From the NCBI GenBank assembly GCA_036417435.1, contig CM070908.1, positions 55,053,590-55,117,589 of the forward strand: 64,000 nt of DNA. Direction: 5' to 3'. Below, piece after piece: positions 1 through 10,784 of the stretch. The notes beneath the pieces are model-generated. The model did not search any database, was not told the DNA's origin, and worked only from the letters and a program-made list of their open reading frames with translations. The translations under genes were made by a program, and so were the position numbers. Within the stretch, counting starts at the first letter, position 1; every line of letters begins with the position of its first letter. The DNA comes from Inia geoffrensis. Taxonomy: Eukaryota > Chordata > Mammalia > Artiodactyla > Iniidae.

Positions 1-55
1 AACCTGGCCTGGTAAGCTACACTCTACCTTACAAGAACGCTGGACAGACAACATA

Positions 56-442
56 GGTGTGTTCGTTTGCTCAGGCCGCCATAACAAATACCACAGACTG
101 GGTGGCTTACACAACAGAAATTATTGTCCCAGTTCTGGAGCCTAGAAGTCTAAGATCAATAAAGCTGTCAGTGGTTTGATTTCTTCTGAGACCTCTCTCC
201 TTGGCTGTAGATGGCCTTTTCTCCGTGTGAGCCCCCTGTGTCTCTTCGTATGTGTTAATCTCCTCTTCTTATAAGGATGCCAGTCACATTGGATCAGGGC
301 CCACCCATATGACCTCATTTTACCTTAATCACCTCTTTAAAGACCCTTGTCTCCAAATTCAGTCACATTCCGAGCGACTGGGGGTTAGGACTTCAACACT
401 TGAAATTTTGGGTGTAGGGGAACAAAATAGAGCCCGTAACAG
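56..442 (-). mobile_element. MLT1-type LTR (ERVL-MaLR fossil)
   Basis: Read on the minus strand this matches the familiar MLT1 LTR pattern: a start resembling tgttacgggctctattttgt, a 'cttataagaagaggag' stretch and an end with 'ccacccagtctgtggtattt'. It is heavily diverged and has no coding capacity. Its right edge is only about 55 bp before the TRANK1 exon at 497, so it makes up most of the visible intron upstream of that exon. Two further copies lie near 10785 and 24868. The family call is from memory of the consensus. Confidence 0.75.
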
Positions 443-496
443 GTTTCAGTGAAGGGATCCCCAGAGAAGCAAACCCACGTTTCTCTTTCATTTTAG

Positions 497-585
497 ACCT
501 GGATGATAGCATGTTTGTTAAAACCTCAACCCCTGCGGAGTGGATCGCCCAAGGAGATTACTATGCTAAACACCAGTGCTGGAAG
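497..585 (+). CDS. TRANK1: TRANK1 coding exon (first exon in window)
   Basis: This is an internal exon of TRANK1, a very large protein with TPR, ankyrin and helicase-like regions; the ankyrin and helicase-like parts lie upstream of the window. The exon follows a 'ttctctttcattttag' acceptor and ends at a 'ggaag|gtaagg' donor. It reads LDDSMFVKTSTPAEWIAQGD and continues to HQCWK, after two bases that complete a codon from the previous exon. It ends in phase 0, which fits the phase-0 start at 2906. The sequence closely resembles my memory of human TRANK1. The start codon and earlier exons are not in the window. Confidence 0.93.
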
Positions 586-2905
586 GTAAGGAGAGAGAGG
601 TCTGGGTGACCTGTGGCCTCGTCAGGCCTCACCAGCAGGTTTCTCATCACTGCATTTGTCACCAGGACGGGGCAGGGGTCGGGGCCATGGTACTTGTGCT
701 GCTGCCCTTTCTGCGACATCAGGTCACCCGCCATGCAGAGATCTCCCTGTCCCGCTCCCCACTACCCCCATGCGGTCATGACAAGCCTTCCTTTTGGCCA
801 AGCGCCAGCGTGTGATCATAGGAAGAGGAAGGGTCCTGGCCCCTGCCTGCTGAGGAATCCTTCTGTCGGGAGGGATGGGGGACAGGCTGCAATCCCGATG
901 GGGGAAGCTGCAGAGTTGCTCCATAAGGGGGCTAGGATGGATACAGAGAGGGGTGAAGGCCTATGGTCACCCCTGCAATCAGGTGTAAGGGAGGAGAAAA
1001 CAGTTTGCACTGTTGTGTGTTTAGCTGTGTCGGGATAGTGTTTCCATAAATACGCAGCTGCAGAAGTTGACTGAACCCTACCCTGTATTCACTGCCCATC
1101 CTTGTTGTAATTGGCAAGGAATACTAAACACCTGGCTGTTGTTATAAAACCAAGATTTTTTTTTTTTTTCAAAGAGGGGGTGGAGTGGGACAAGGTGGGC
1201 AGCAGGTGTGGGTATGAAATTAGAAACCTACAAAGTCTTTCCCTTTCTCGCTTCAGAACACATCTGGTGTTATATGTATTGCCCGTGGATTTCCAATCCT
1301 TTATCCCTTGAAAGATACCTTGTGAATGTTTGAATCTAAAATCTTTTGAGGGGAGTAGCACAGATGAGAATGTTATAAAAAGCCTCCCCCTCACCTGGCT
1401 TTATTTTGACTCCGCTAAAGGGCTTTGGGACTCAGGAAGTTTATTGTTTTTGGCTGCATGTCAGTAAGTGTCTCAGAACCACCGTACAAGTGGAAACCCT
1501 TGAGAGCCATTCATTCAGCATATCCTGTGGAGCTGTGGGCCCAGCATCACGTTTAGGTCATGGGGATGTGACAGTGGGCAGGACAGGTGTACAGAAAAAG
1601 GCACAGTGCCAGCGGTTCCCGATGTCACATGTGAATGACAAGCTGCCTCCAGAACCGCCTGTCCTAGATGGTGTGGCCAGAGAAGGCTACTTTGAGTTGG
1701 AGCCTTGAGCTGGGACCTGTAGGGTAAATGACGTTAAGCAGGCAGAAGAGGGATGGAAGAGCATTTCACTCAGAGGGAAGAGCGTGTGCAAAGGCCCTGT
1801 GTCAGAAAGGAGCATTTCGCGTGTCACAGGAATGAAAGGAGGCCCACGGGGCTGGGGAGGCTGGAACAGAGAGCCCGGGGGGAGAGGTGCCATCCTGCCT
1901 GTGTTATTAGTAAGTGCCACTTAATCCTTCTCTTGCCCACACTGAGGCCTAATCTCTACATGCTGGGCAGAACATGAACTTTCTGCCCTGTAGTCCGTAC
2001 TTGGAGACATGATGTCAGCAACTTTCTGTTGGTGGGGAGCAGGGAGCAGCCTGACTCCCCTGGGACACTTGTCTGCCCATCTTCTATTTGCTATATACAG
2101 GTCTGCATGTGCCAAGGGTCGGGTCAGTCATCTTCTGGGATGTGTTGGGACACCATCTCTGTCCCCGTTTCTACCATAATAGGTGCACTGCTACTGCTCC
2201 ACCAACACTGCCCACTAGCCTTGGTGCTTACCAACTAGAGGGGACCTATGTTGAGCCCAGAAAAGCCACTGGGCAACCTCGGGCCAGTTTCTCCATGTCC
2301 TTGACCTGAGGTTGCTACCAAATACAGTGGGAAGGATGAAACATCTCACACGTGGCTATTGAAGATCAGATGAGGGTGTTATTATGGCGACCTGTAAAAA
2401 TATGTCTGGTGTGCCTTTTCCATGGCTCCTAGGTGTTTCCAAAGGGAAGCTTTGGGTCCAAAGTGTTAGCTGGTAACACAATTAGGCTTTATCCTCTGGG
2501 GCTGTTTTCTCTTTTCTTTTTTAAAAATTTTTATTGGAGTATAATTGATGTACAGTGTTGTGTTAGTTTCAGGCACACAGCATAGTAAGTTATACACACA
2601 CATCTATCCACTCTTTTTTAGATTCTTTTCCCACATAGGTCATTACAGAGTATTGAGTGGAGTTCCCCGTGCTATACAGTAGGTCCTTATTAGTTATCTC
2701 TTTTATATGTAGCAATGTGTATATGTCAGTCCCAATTGAGGCTGTTTTCTTTAGTGTTTCAGCACCTTCCTGCCCCTCCCTCATGGATTTGGCTGGGGTG
2801 AGACCCAGTGCTTTGTCCGTGCAAACATGGAATGTGTGCTTTAACTCTTGTTCCCGTGTCACCTCCGCGACCTTGCTGGAAACAGAAGCCTTTGGTCTAT
2901 TCCAG
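586..2905 (+). other. TRANK1 intron, mostly unassigned
   Basis: No exon-like or conserved frame is visible. Around 1500-1900 the text has the character of an old interspersed repeat ('gtgcaaaggccctgtgtcag' at about 1787), but I cannot name the family. A poly-T run lies near 1147. A minus-oriented L1 3' UTR fragment occupies about 2522-2740. Confidence 0.6.
2522..2740 (-). mobile_element. L1 3' UTR fragment
   Basis: The segment starts 'tttttattggagtataattg' and includes 'gttagtttcaggcacacagc' and 'gttccccgtgctatacagta', the well-known reverse complement of cetartiodactyl L1 3' UTR. It is a 5'-truncated fossil. A closely similar fragment occurs at 48347-48670. Confidence 0.75.
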
Positions 2906-3009
2906 GTTGCAGCCAAGTGTTTCCAAAAGGGAGGCGCGTTGGAAAAGGAGAAGCTGGCTCTGGCCCACAGCACCGCCCTGAACATGAAATCCAAGAAAGT
3001 CAGCCCCAA
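2906..3009 (+). CDS. TRANK1: TRANK1 coding exon
   Basis: Acceptor 'ggtctattccag' precedes VAAKCFQKGGALEKEKLALA and the following HSTALNMKSKKVSP; the donor is 'ccccaa|gtaaga'. The exon is 104 bp and ends with two bases of a Lys codon that the first base of the next exon completes. The sequence is a helical, TPR-like part of the protein and agrees with TRANK1 as I recall it. The downstream intron is very short (108 bp). Confidence 0.95.
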
Positions 3010-3117
3010 GTAAGAGCCTCGGGGGTCATTTCAGGTTTGCTGTGACGAGAGAGAACTGCAGGTTCAATCTACTGGTGTCATATTCCATGGAAACTGTGTT
3101 CTATTTCCCCCTCCCAG

Positions 3118-3250
3118 GGAAAAGCAGGTGGAATATTTGGAACTGGCCAAGACGTATCTGGAGTGCAAGGAGCCAAAGCTGTCCCTTAAGTGTCTGAGCT
3201 ACGCCAAGGAGTTCCAGCTGTGTGCCCAGCTGTGCGAGAGGCTGGGAAAG
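3118..3250 (+). CDS. TRANK1: TRANK1 coding exon
   Basis: The exon follows 'ccccctcccag' and ends 'ctgggaaag|gtacgt'. After the base that completes the split Lys codon it reads EKQVEYLELAKTYLECKEPK and continues to YAKEFQLCAQLCERLGK. The alternating leucine, alanine and tyrosine pattern is typical of TPR helices. It ends in phase 0, matching the phase-0 start of the exon at 9673, 6.4 kb downstream. Confidence 0.95.
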
Positions 3251-3438
3251 GTACGTTTGGCCCACGGCTGCTCCTAGGAGAACTGGGCTCCGTGGGGCAG
3301 ATGGAAGGGTGGCCCCCAGCCTCCGCCTGTGTCAGGAAGGGCTTCCATCCTCCCAAGAGGGAGAGGTTGGCCCTGTCAACTCTGTGGGTGGCCCTTCTTC
3401 CTCCATCTGCTCAAACATTTAGATGGTTTCAGGGACTC

Positions 3439-3465
3439 TGTGTGTGTGTATGTGTGTCTGTGTGT

Positions 3466-3502
<37 letters not shown>
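3439..3502 (+). repeat. (TG)n microsatellite
   Basis: About 64 bp of TG dinucleotides with a few TA and TC interruptions, 190 bp into the intron after the exon ending at 3250. Likely length-polymorphic. Confidence 0.95.
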
Positions 3503-3503
<1 letters not shown>

Positions 3504-3682
3504 ATGTCTGCGAATGTTTGCGACCCGTAATTAACCACAGGGAGGCCAAATGTTCACATCAAAGGGAAGACGGGTTTTAGAATATTCCTGCCTTTTCTTT
3601 CTCCATGTTCAGTCTGGAGTCAGCCTGGGTGGACGGTCTGGCAGTTACATGGTGTTTTCTCTGTGTCCCAGCAATTACTCTA

Positions 3683-3863
3683 GATCTGCACTGACCAATC
3701 TGGCAGCCACTAGCCACACGTGGCTACTTAATTAAACATTTAGGTTAACAAAAATGTAATAAAGTCAAAAATTCACTTCCGCAGTCTCACTAGCCACATG
3801 TCAAGTGCACATTGTGATAGAACATTTCCGTTGTTCTAGAAGCGCTAGTGGACAGAGTTGCTG
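3683..3863. mobile_element. MER5A-like hAT-Charlie element
   Basis: Recognised by 'actagccacacgtggctact', 'tcactagccacatgtcaagt' and 'gatagaacatttccgttgtt', the signature of the MER5A non-autonomous hAT transposon. A second, similar copy is at about 8800-9010. Ends are approximate. Confidence 0.75.
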
Positions 3864-4035
3864 GTCCAGAGCACAGGGCTCACAGTGTGGTCTGCAGGCT
3901 GGCACAGGCCACAGACTCTTATTATCTGTAACAAGATAAACTCCAAAGAGGAAAGTAGACAGAGATTTTTATGGCAATTTGGCATTGTTGTGACATCTGA
4001 AAGGTGATGATTTTCTTAGTGATTCATTTTTCTTC

Positions 4036-4636
4036 TTTTTATTGAGATATAATTGATCTATATAATATCAAATTGGTTTTAGTTGTACAGCATAATGATT
4101 GAATATATACATAAATTGCAAAATGATCACCGCAGTAAGTTGAGTTAATGTCCATCAACACACATAGTGATGATCTTTTTCTTGTGATGAAAACATTTAA
4201 GATGGTTTTCATTTACATGTGGAATCTAAAAAATAAAACAAATGAACAAAGATAACAAAACAGGAGCAGACTCACTGATACAGAGAACAAACCAGTGGTT
4301 ACCAGAGTGGAGGTAGGGGCAAAATAAGTGAAGAGGATTAAGAGGTACAAACTACCAGGTGTAAAATAAATAAGTACAGGATGTAATGTACAGCACAGGG
4401 AATATAGCCAGTATTTTATAATAACTTTGTATAGCATATAATCTATAAAAATATCAAATAACTGTGTTGTATACCTGAAACTAATATAATATTGTAAGTG
4501 ACCTATACTTTGATGAAAAATAATGAAACAAAAATAAATAAAAATTGTAAAAGATCTACTTTCTTAGCAACTTTCAAATACACAATACACTGTTATTAAC
4601 TACAGTCACAATGCTGTACATAAAGCAGTTCATTTT
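4036..4636 (-). mobile_element. Old L1 (L1M-type) 3' UTR, interrupted
   Basis: The parts at about 4036-4202 and 4551-4622 together form one L1M-type 3' UTR read on the minus strand ('tttattgagatataattgat' at the left, 'gatctactttcttagcaact' resuming at the right). A plus-oriented L1 3' end (4203-4550) splits it. This is the oldest layer of the nest described in the findings. Confidence 0.65.
4203..4550 (+). mobile_element. L1 3' end inserted in the older L1
   Basis: Begins near 'tttacatgtggaatctaaaa', runs through 'aatgtacagcacagggaata' and ends 'gtatacctgaaactaatata' followed by an A-rich tail. This is the last roughly 350 bp of a younger L1 3' UTR in plus orientation. Sequence on either side ('tttaagat' and 'taaaagat') gives a weak duplication. 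Confidence 0.7.
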
Positions 4637-4807
4637 TAAAATTTTAATTAAAAAATTTTTAAATTGAAGTATAGCTGATGTACAGTAATATGTAAGTTAC
4701 AGGCGTACAACATAGTGGTTCACAATTTCTAAAGGTTATACTCCATTTATAGTTATTATAAAATATTGGCTATATTCCCCATGTTGTACAATATATCCTT
4801 GTAGCTT

Positions 4808-5166
4808 TTTTTTAATATATATATATATATACTTTTTAAATTTTATTATTTAATTTATTTACTTTTGGCTGCATTAGGTCTTTGTTGCTACCCATGGGCT
4901 TTCTCTAGTTGCAGTGAGCGGGGGCTACTCTTCGTTGCAGTGCACAGTCTTCTCATTGTGTTCACTTCTCTTGTTGCAGAGCACAGGCTCTAGGCGCCTG
5001 GCCTTCAGTAGTTGTGGCACGAGGGCTCTAGAGCACAGTCTCAGTAGTTGTGGCTCACAGGCTTACTTGCTCCACAGCACATGGGATCCTCCCAGACCAG
5101 GGCTCAAACCCGTGTCCCCTGCATTGGCAGGCAGACTCTTAACCACTGCGCCACCAGGGAAGCCCC
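4808..5166 (-). mobile_element. CHR-type SINE (older, long form)
   Basis: A tRNA-derived SINE in minus orientation. The tRNA-like part at the right end has 'agggctcaaacccgtgtccc' and the terminal 'ccaccagggaagcccc'; the left part has 'gggctttctctagttgcagt'. Flanks 'tatccttgtagctt' (4794-4807) and 'tatccttgaagctt' (5167-5180) form a target duplication with one mismatch inside the L1 host. Confidence 0.88.
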
Positions 5167-5184
5167 TATCCTTGAAGCTTATTT

Positions 5185-5387
5185 ATTTATTTTTTGCGGT
5201 ACACGGGCCTCTCACTGTTGTGGCCTCTCCCGTTGCGGAGCACAGGTTCCGGACGCGCAGGCTCAGCGGCCATGGCTCATGGTCCTAGCTGCTCCGCGGC
5301 ATGTGGGATCTTCCCGGACCGGGGCACGAACTCATGTCCCCTGCATTAGCAGGCGGACTCTCAACCACTGCGCCACCAGGGAAGCCC
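5185..5387 (-). mobile_element. CHR SINE (younger type)
   Basis: Starts after a T-rich run with 'gcggtacacgggcctctcac' and ends 'ccaccagggaagccc'. It is much closer to the other young copies in the window than to its neighbour at 4808. Flanked by 'aagcttattt' on both sides (5175-5184 and 5389-5398). Confidence 0.92.
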
Positions 5388-7289
5388 AAAGCTTATTTTT
5401 TACCTAATACTTTGTACCTCTTAATCCTCTACTTCTGTCTTGCCCCTCACCCCCACTGGTAACCACTAGTTTGTTCTCTAAACCTGTGAGTCTCCTCCTT
5501 TTATGTTTTGTTCACTAGTTTGTTGTATGTTTTAGATTCCACATACAAGTGATATCATATTGTATTTGTCTTTCTCTGTTTGACTTTTTTCACTTAGCAC
5601 AGTACTCTCCATCCACGTTACTGCAAATGGCTGAGGAATATTCTTTTTTATGGCTGAGTAGTATTCCATTGTATATATGTACCACATCTTCTTTATCCAT
5701 TCCTCTGCTGATGGACACTTAGGTTGCTTCCATATCTTGGCTATCGTAAATAATACGAAGCAGTTCATTTTTACCGTATCCTTTGTGGTGGGTTGGACGT
5801 GGAACCATCTGGTCCTCACCACAGGCGCTGCTGTAGGGTTCCCGGCTGCAGCTGCCGCATTTCCTCCTGCGTCAGGTGTTATGACCGTCCCAGTAGGGAG
5901 GGGGCTGTTCATGTCTGTATATGAACTGGAGGAACTGCTGGACCCTTGGAGCACCCTGGGCATTGGGCTGGGTGGGGGTGGGACCTCCTAGGAAGTTTGA
6001 AGTGTGGCCCCAAGTCAGTGTCAGAGGAGATAAGGCCGTCCCAAGGCTGCCCTCCCTGCCCCATGTTTAGTATGGGACGTGACTAGTTAGCACGTGGGAG
6101 AAGGGGGTGAAATGGGGATTTCAGCGTGTGAAAGAAGTTTGGGTCGTAAGATTCCAGGAACTAAAATGGTTTCTGAACTCTCCATGTTCCTTTGTCCCCC
6201 AGCCTCCATCTCCAAGGCACCCCCTTGGGCCCTAAGCAGTGACAGCAACAGGGGACAGGCCTGAACCTGTTGCTTTCCCCTCTTTGCCTGATGGCGCCCA
6301 TCCCGGCCGAGCCAGAGCCCCCTTCCTTGTCTGCTCACCTTGCCTCCCCGAGGCCCGCCGAGCTCCACCTCTGAAAGCGGGGTGGGGCCCAGCAGGCCAG
6401 GTGTCCGTCCGTGTTCCCTTCTCCAGGACCTCAGAGCTTCCAGGATATGGAGGCTGCCCTGGTCCTGGAGACACAGGCTGCCAGCCTTCCTCACGTCCCC
6501 AGGGTTGACCACCGGTGCCAGCTCCTTCTGCCTTCTCTCGCCAGCACATTCCAGTAGCTCCGAGCCCCAGCTGGGGAAGAGTCTGGTCCCTTTCTTTGCT
6601 CAGGCCCCTCCCTGGCAGGATATTCAACCCTCAGACAGCATCAGACCTCTTGTGGTCATCCCACCAAACTAGCCAGCATGATTCAAGCTGACCACCCTTT
6701 GCAAAATCCTGAGGCCACACCGCCTCCCTGTTCACAGTCCCCAGACGTGTGCTGATCCTGGGGAGAAGGGTTTATGAAGCGGCTGTGGGAGCAGAAGGTT
6801 TCCTTTCAGGGATTCCTCTGCCTTGCCTCCTTCCTGCCTCTCCAGAGGTCAACACTGGTTTCCCTGGAAACCTCTCAGGGCCCTTGCTCTGGGCAGCAGG
6901 AGCCCAGAGACCCAGGGTGTGGGCGGGCCTGCTTAGAGCCAGCCCTCCTCTCTCTTGACCCAGTTGGGTGCACGCTTGCACCTAAGGGGGCCTGCGTTCA
7001 CCCTGGGGGTTTTCTTCTGAGTAGTCAGCCTTGTCAAGGAGAGGTAAAGGTGGCTAGGTGTTATGGTTATGGGGTTTGATTGATGTGGGGAAATGGGTCT
7101 AGTAGCTCCCTGGTCTGTGAGGTCTCTGGACATAGAAGAACCTCACACCTGGATCTTGTTCGTATTTTGGCATTTCGTGTAGCTTGTCTTGTTAAATAAA
7201 ACCCAGCTGAGATTTATGAGGGAGTCTGGCATATGCATTTTGTTTTGTTCCATTTTGATTGTTTTCTCTTTGGATGTCAGGTGCAGCCA

Positions 7290-7960
7290 GTCAAGTTAGG
7301 AAATGAACTATTCAACAAATAGGTAGCCCCCCCCCACTGCCCCCCCGCAGTGTGTACCAGGCGCTGTGGGCGCGTGGCAACCAACAGGCAGCAGAGCAGG
7401 GGCCTCTGCCTTTGTAGTTTTCCTTTCTAGCGTGGGAGAGAGGGGAGAGAGGCGACAGAGCCAATAGTACAGAAGATGTCAGCGGGGATGAGGGCTGGGG
7501 GAGGGGAGAGAGGGTGTCAAGCGTTGCTGTTTTAGGTGCAGGCGGGATCAGGGAGCTGACTTCTGCAGGGAGACCACGAGAACAGCTGCCTCCGGAGGAC
7601 ATGGCAGATAAAAGCCCCCAAGATGGGAGCGTATGGGCGAGTTTGAGAAACAGCAAGGAAGCCAGTTTGGCCAAAGCAGAGTGAGTGGGGTCGAACTGGT
7701 AAAATGAGCCAGAGAGTGTGGCAGGAACAAATCAGGTAGGACCTTGTGGTCCATGGTAGGGACTGGATTTGTTCCGGAGTGAGGGGGAGCCAGTGGATGG
7801 TTTTGATTGGAGGGGTGACATGAAACGAATTATTGGGATGCTCTGTGGAGAGCTCTGTAGGCAGCAAAAGTAAAAGCGGAAAGGCCAGTTAGGAGGGGTG
7901 AACAGTGGCTTAGGCTGAGATGCTATGGCTTGGATTGCCTCCATGGTGGTGGAGGGGCTA
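7290..7960 (+). repeat. Old interspersed repeat, family not identified
   Basis: Includes 'accttgtggtccatggtagg', 'agccagtggatggttttgat' and 'aggggtgacatgaaacgaat', a pattern repeated across mammalian genomes. Related text appears near 17440, 43930-44200 and 57330-57620. I recognise it as repetitive but cannot assign a family with confidence. Confidence 0.45.
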
Positions 7961-8219
7961 GGAAGGGGTCCTGTCTGGGAAATGTTGGGAGAGCCAAGCC
8001 AACGCGATTAACTGATAAGCTGGGCAGGAAACGTGAGAGGAAGAGGAGTGGAATACACTCTTCTGTTCACGTAAACCCACCATCGTTTTATATTCTTCAT
8101 CCTCTTCCTCCTCATGGCCATTTCCATTCTCTTCTCATTGGCTGCCATTCCAACGCAGTTAATATATGTCCCCATCCACGTGCATGACCGAAGAATAAAT
8201 AGTATTGTATTCTCTGTAT

Positions 8220-8790
8220 TTGTTTTAAGCTTATCTAAATAGCATCTTGTTCTGTTTACTACTTTTTCCACCCTCTGCTATGGCGTTAAGGTCCAGCCAG
8301 GTGTCTGACCCTGTTCGTACTCCAGAATGGGCATCCACTGCGTTTGACTTACCCATTTCCCTAGTGGTGAACATCCAAGTCGCCACCAACTCCCAGCTGC
8401 CACACACAAGTACTATGACACAGCGCATCCCCTTCCAGTGCTGTGAACTGCTAGGAGTGGTTTTGCTGACCCCAGGGGGTGCATGTGTTTAATTTCACCA
8501 AGTGCAAGTTGAAAGCCACTTTGCTTTCCAGAGCAGCCGTACCACTCCGTGCATGAGGGGTCCTTGGGCCCCGTATCTGTGACCACGTTCAGAGGGTTCT
8601 GATTTTCTGATGTTTGCAGACCTCGTGGCTGTATCTCACTGTGGCTTTAACTTACATTTCTCTGGTTATTAGCAAGGTTGAGCATCTTCATTTATTTGTT
8701 GGCCATTTAAGTTCCCCCCACTGCAAACTGCCAGTCCAAACCCTTTGCCTAGTTTTCTGGAAAGTCTTTTTCTTGTGTTTGCAGGAATCC
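8220..8790 (-). mobile_element. Old L1 (L1M-type) fragment
   Basis: Text such as 'gaactgctaggagtggtttt' and 'ggttattagcaaggttgagc' is typical of the reverse complement of an ancient L1M 3' region. Boundaries are uncertain. Confidence 0.5.
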
Positions 8791-8799
8791 ATTTTATGT

Positions 8800-9010
8800 T
8801 CTAGACCTGCCCACTCTAGCACAGTAGCCAGTGGCCACATGTGGCAATTTATATTAACATTGACTAAATTAAATCAAAAATACAGCTCCTTGGTTACACT
8901 ATCCAGACATTTCCTGTGCTCACTGTTCCCACGTGGCTAGTGGCTACCATACTGGATAGATAGATACAGAACATTTCCATCTTCACAGAAGTCTCTGTCT
9001 GACAGCGCTG
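8800..9010. mobile_element. MER5A-like hAT-Charlie element
   Basis: Contains 'gtagccagtggccacatgtg', 'tacagctccttggttacact' and 'tagtggctaccatactggat', the MER5A signature also seen at 3683-3863. Confidence 0.75.
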
Positions 9011-9086
9011 GGCTAGATGTTGACGTTTGTGTTCTCTATGTTAACTTTATTTGATGTGTTCTTTGTTTAACCGTTTTGATGTATAG

Positions 9087-9315
9087 CTGACCCTTGAACA
9101 GTGCGGGTACTGGGGCACTGACCCTTCATGCAGCTGAAAATCCATGTATAACTTATAGTTGTCCCTCCATATCTGAGGTTCCTCTGTATCCTTGGTTTCA
9201 TATCAGGAATTCAACCAACTGCAGACCATGTCACACTGTAGTATTTATTATCGAAAAAAATCCTTGCATAAATGGCCCCGTGCAGGTCAAACCTGTGTTG
9301 TTCAAGGGTCCACTG
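9087..9315. mobile_element. Tigger/MER2-like DNA transposon remnant
   Basis: The left end carries 'acccttgaacagtgcgggt' and the right end 'tgtgttgttcaagggt', forming inverted termini. The interior has 'ttgtccctccatatctgagg' and 'ttcaaccaactgcagacc', as in pogo-class MER2 elements. Non-autonomous; no transposase frame. Confidence 0.75.
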
Positions 9316-9672
9316 AAATCAAATCCGTCAATTTCTCCCCCAGAGTTCATGTGTTTTGAGTTTTGTTGAAGACTTTCTTTACCTCAAGGCCACAAAGATA
9401 TTCTCCTACATTCTCCTCCAATAGCTTTCTCATTTAGACCTTAGACCCATCTGGAGCTTCCATTTGCGTATGGTGTGAGGTTGGGATTTCACTTTATTTT
9501 TCTCCCTCTAAAGCAGTAGTTTTCCTAAATTACCTATGTTTTAGCGTTTTTCACTAGATTCTAATAAATCACAGACATAGGAACGTCCTCTTTATTATTC
9601 ATGGTGTTGGTTTACTTTTAAGATGAAAAGTTATATTACAGATACTCTGAGTAAAATTTTACTCTGTCCTAG

Positions 9673-9818
9673 ATAAAAGATGCCGCCTCCTTCTATAAGC
9701 GAAGCCAGTGCTACAGGGATGCTTTCAGGTGCTTTGAGCAGATTCAGGAATTTGATCTAGCCCTCAAAATGTACTGCCAAGAGGAACTTTTTGAAGAAGC
9801 TGCTGTGGCAGTGGAAAA
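9673..9818 (+). CDS. TRANK1: TRANK1 coding exon
   Basis: The exon follows 'ctctgtcctag' and ends 'gtggaaaa|gtaagt'. It reads IKDAASFYKRSQCYRDAFRC, then a stretch to CQEELFEEAAVAVEK, again TPR-like helix text. The 146 bp end with two bases of a Lys codon, completed by the first base at 12889. Confidence 0.95.
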
Positions 9819-10784
9819 GTAAGTGGTTTTATTCTCTTCCTTTCTCCCCCACGTCCCCCCAAGCCCTGCCCTCCTGTTGCTCCTTGAGTAGGTGTTGTCT
9901 TGCTCTTCTGAAGTGGACTGACCGTGTCACCCTCCTTCCACTTGGGCGGTGGCCCCCGTGCTGAGTCAAGAACTCCTTGAGTACAGCGTCACGAGGAGAG
10001 GGGGCAGAAGAAGGTGAAGGATGCGTTACGAGGGTCTATAACGTGCCCAGCAGTTTCGTGCTTAATGATAGTTCTGTCCTCTCCACCTTTACCTGCTGAG
10101 TTGACAGTTTCACTGACGTGTGGATGGATAGAGGTCAGAGCACTAGTGGGCGGCCAGGATTCTGCTTCATCGTGATTTACTGGCAGGCGCCCAGCCAGGC
10201 CCTGATACGTATGTGTATGATATGTATATACACATGCCCTCAGCTGTAGGACACACAAGTTTCATAGATGGCCCGGTAGAGCCTCCTTGAGCCTTCAGCC
10301 TAACTGATGTTCCAAAGGTGAAGTGCAGACGGGTGGGGTTAATGGATGACAAGGAATCTAGAAACAGCATGTGGTTGATGCCTGTCGGAGGTCTTCCTGG
10401 TGGAGTGTAAAAGCTAGAATTGTAGAGTCTGCTGTCCTGTATTTCTGCTCAACAGCTCCTGGAAAAGTAGGCTGTGGCTTATTAGTTCTGTGTTTTCCTT
10501 GCTTTCTACCAAATTATACATGTGACAAAAATGAACATGATTGACCAGGTGTTCGAAGTTTATATTAAAGTTAGCATCTATTAAAGTATGTCATATATTT
10601 TTTAAAAGCACGTAATTTTCACAAAGTAAATACACTTGTGTAACCCACACCTAGGTAAAGAAATTGAGTTTTATTTTTGGAAATGGAAAAGAAAGTGTCT
10701 AGTGCCAAGGCTGGTAATTGAGCATATTCCTTTATCCAGGTCTTTGGTTCCATTATGTGGAAGATATACAAAGTGTGTATGTAT

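Larger units (their letters stand above)
4639..5757 (-). mobile_element. 5'-truncated L1 with 16-bp duplication, carrying two SINEs
   Basis: The flanks AAGCAGTTCATTTTTA at 4623-4638 and 5758-5773 are identical, marking a target site duplication around an L1 3' fragment in minus orientation. L1 text is visible at 4645-4807 ('gtacagtaatatgtaagtta') and again at 5398-5757 ('ggctgagtagtattccattg'). Two SINEs occupy the middle. Without them the L1 piece is about 550 bp. Confidence 0.88.

Noticed and set aside
3439..3502. CRISPR-like or other regular spaced array
   Set aside because: Simple dinucleotide repeat with no spacers; none of the window's repeats has CRISPR structure, and the DNA is mammalian.
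4808..5166. tRNA gene candidates in the SINE heads
   Set aside because: The tRNA-like boxes belong to SINEs with poly(A) tails and target duplications, and the cloverleaf is degenerate.
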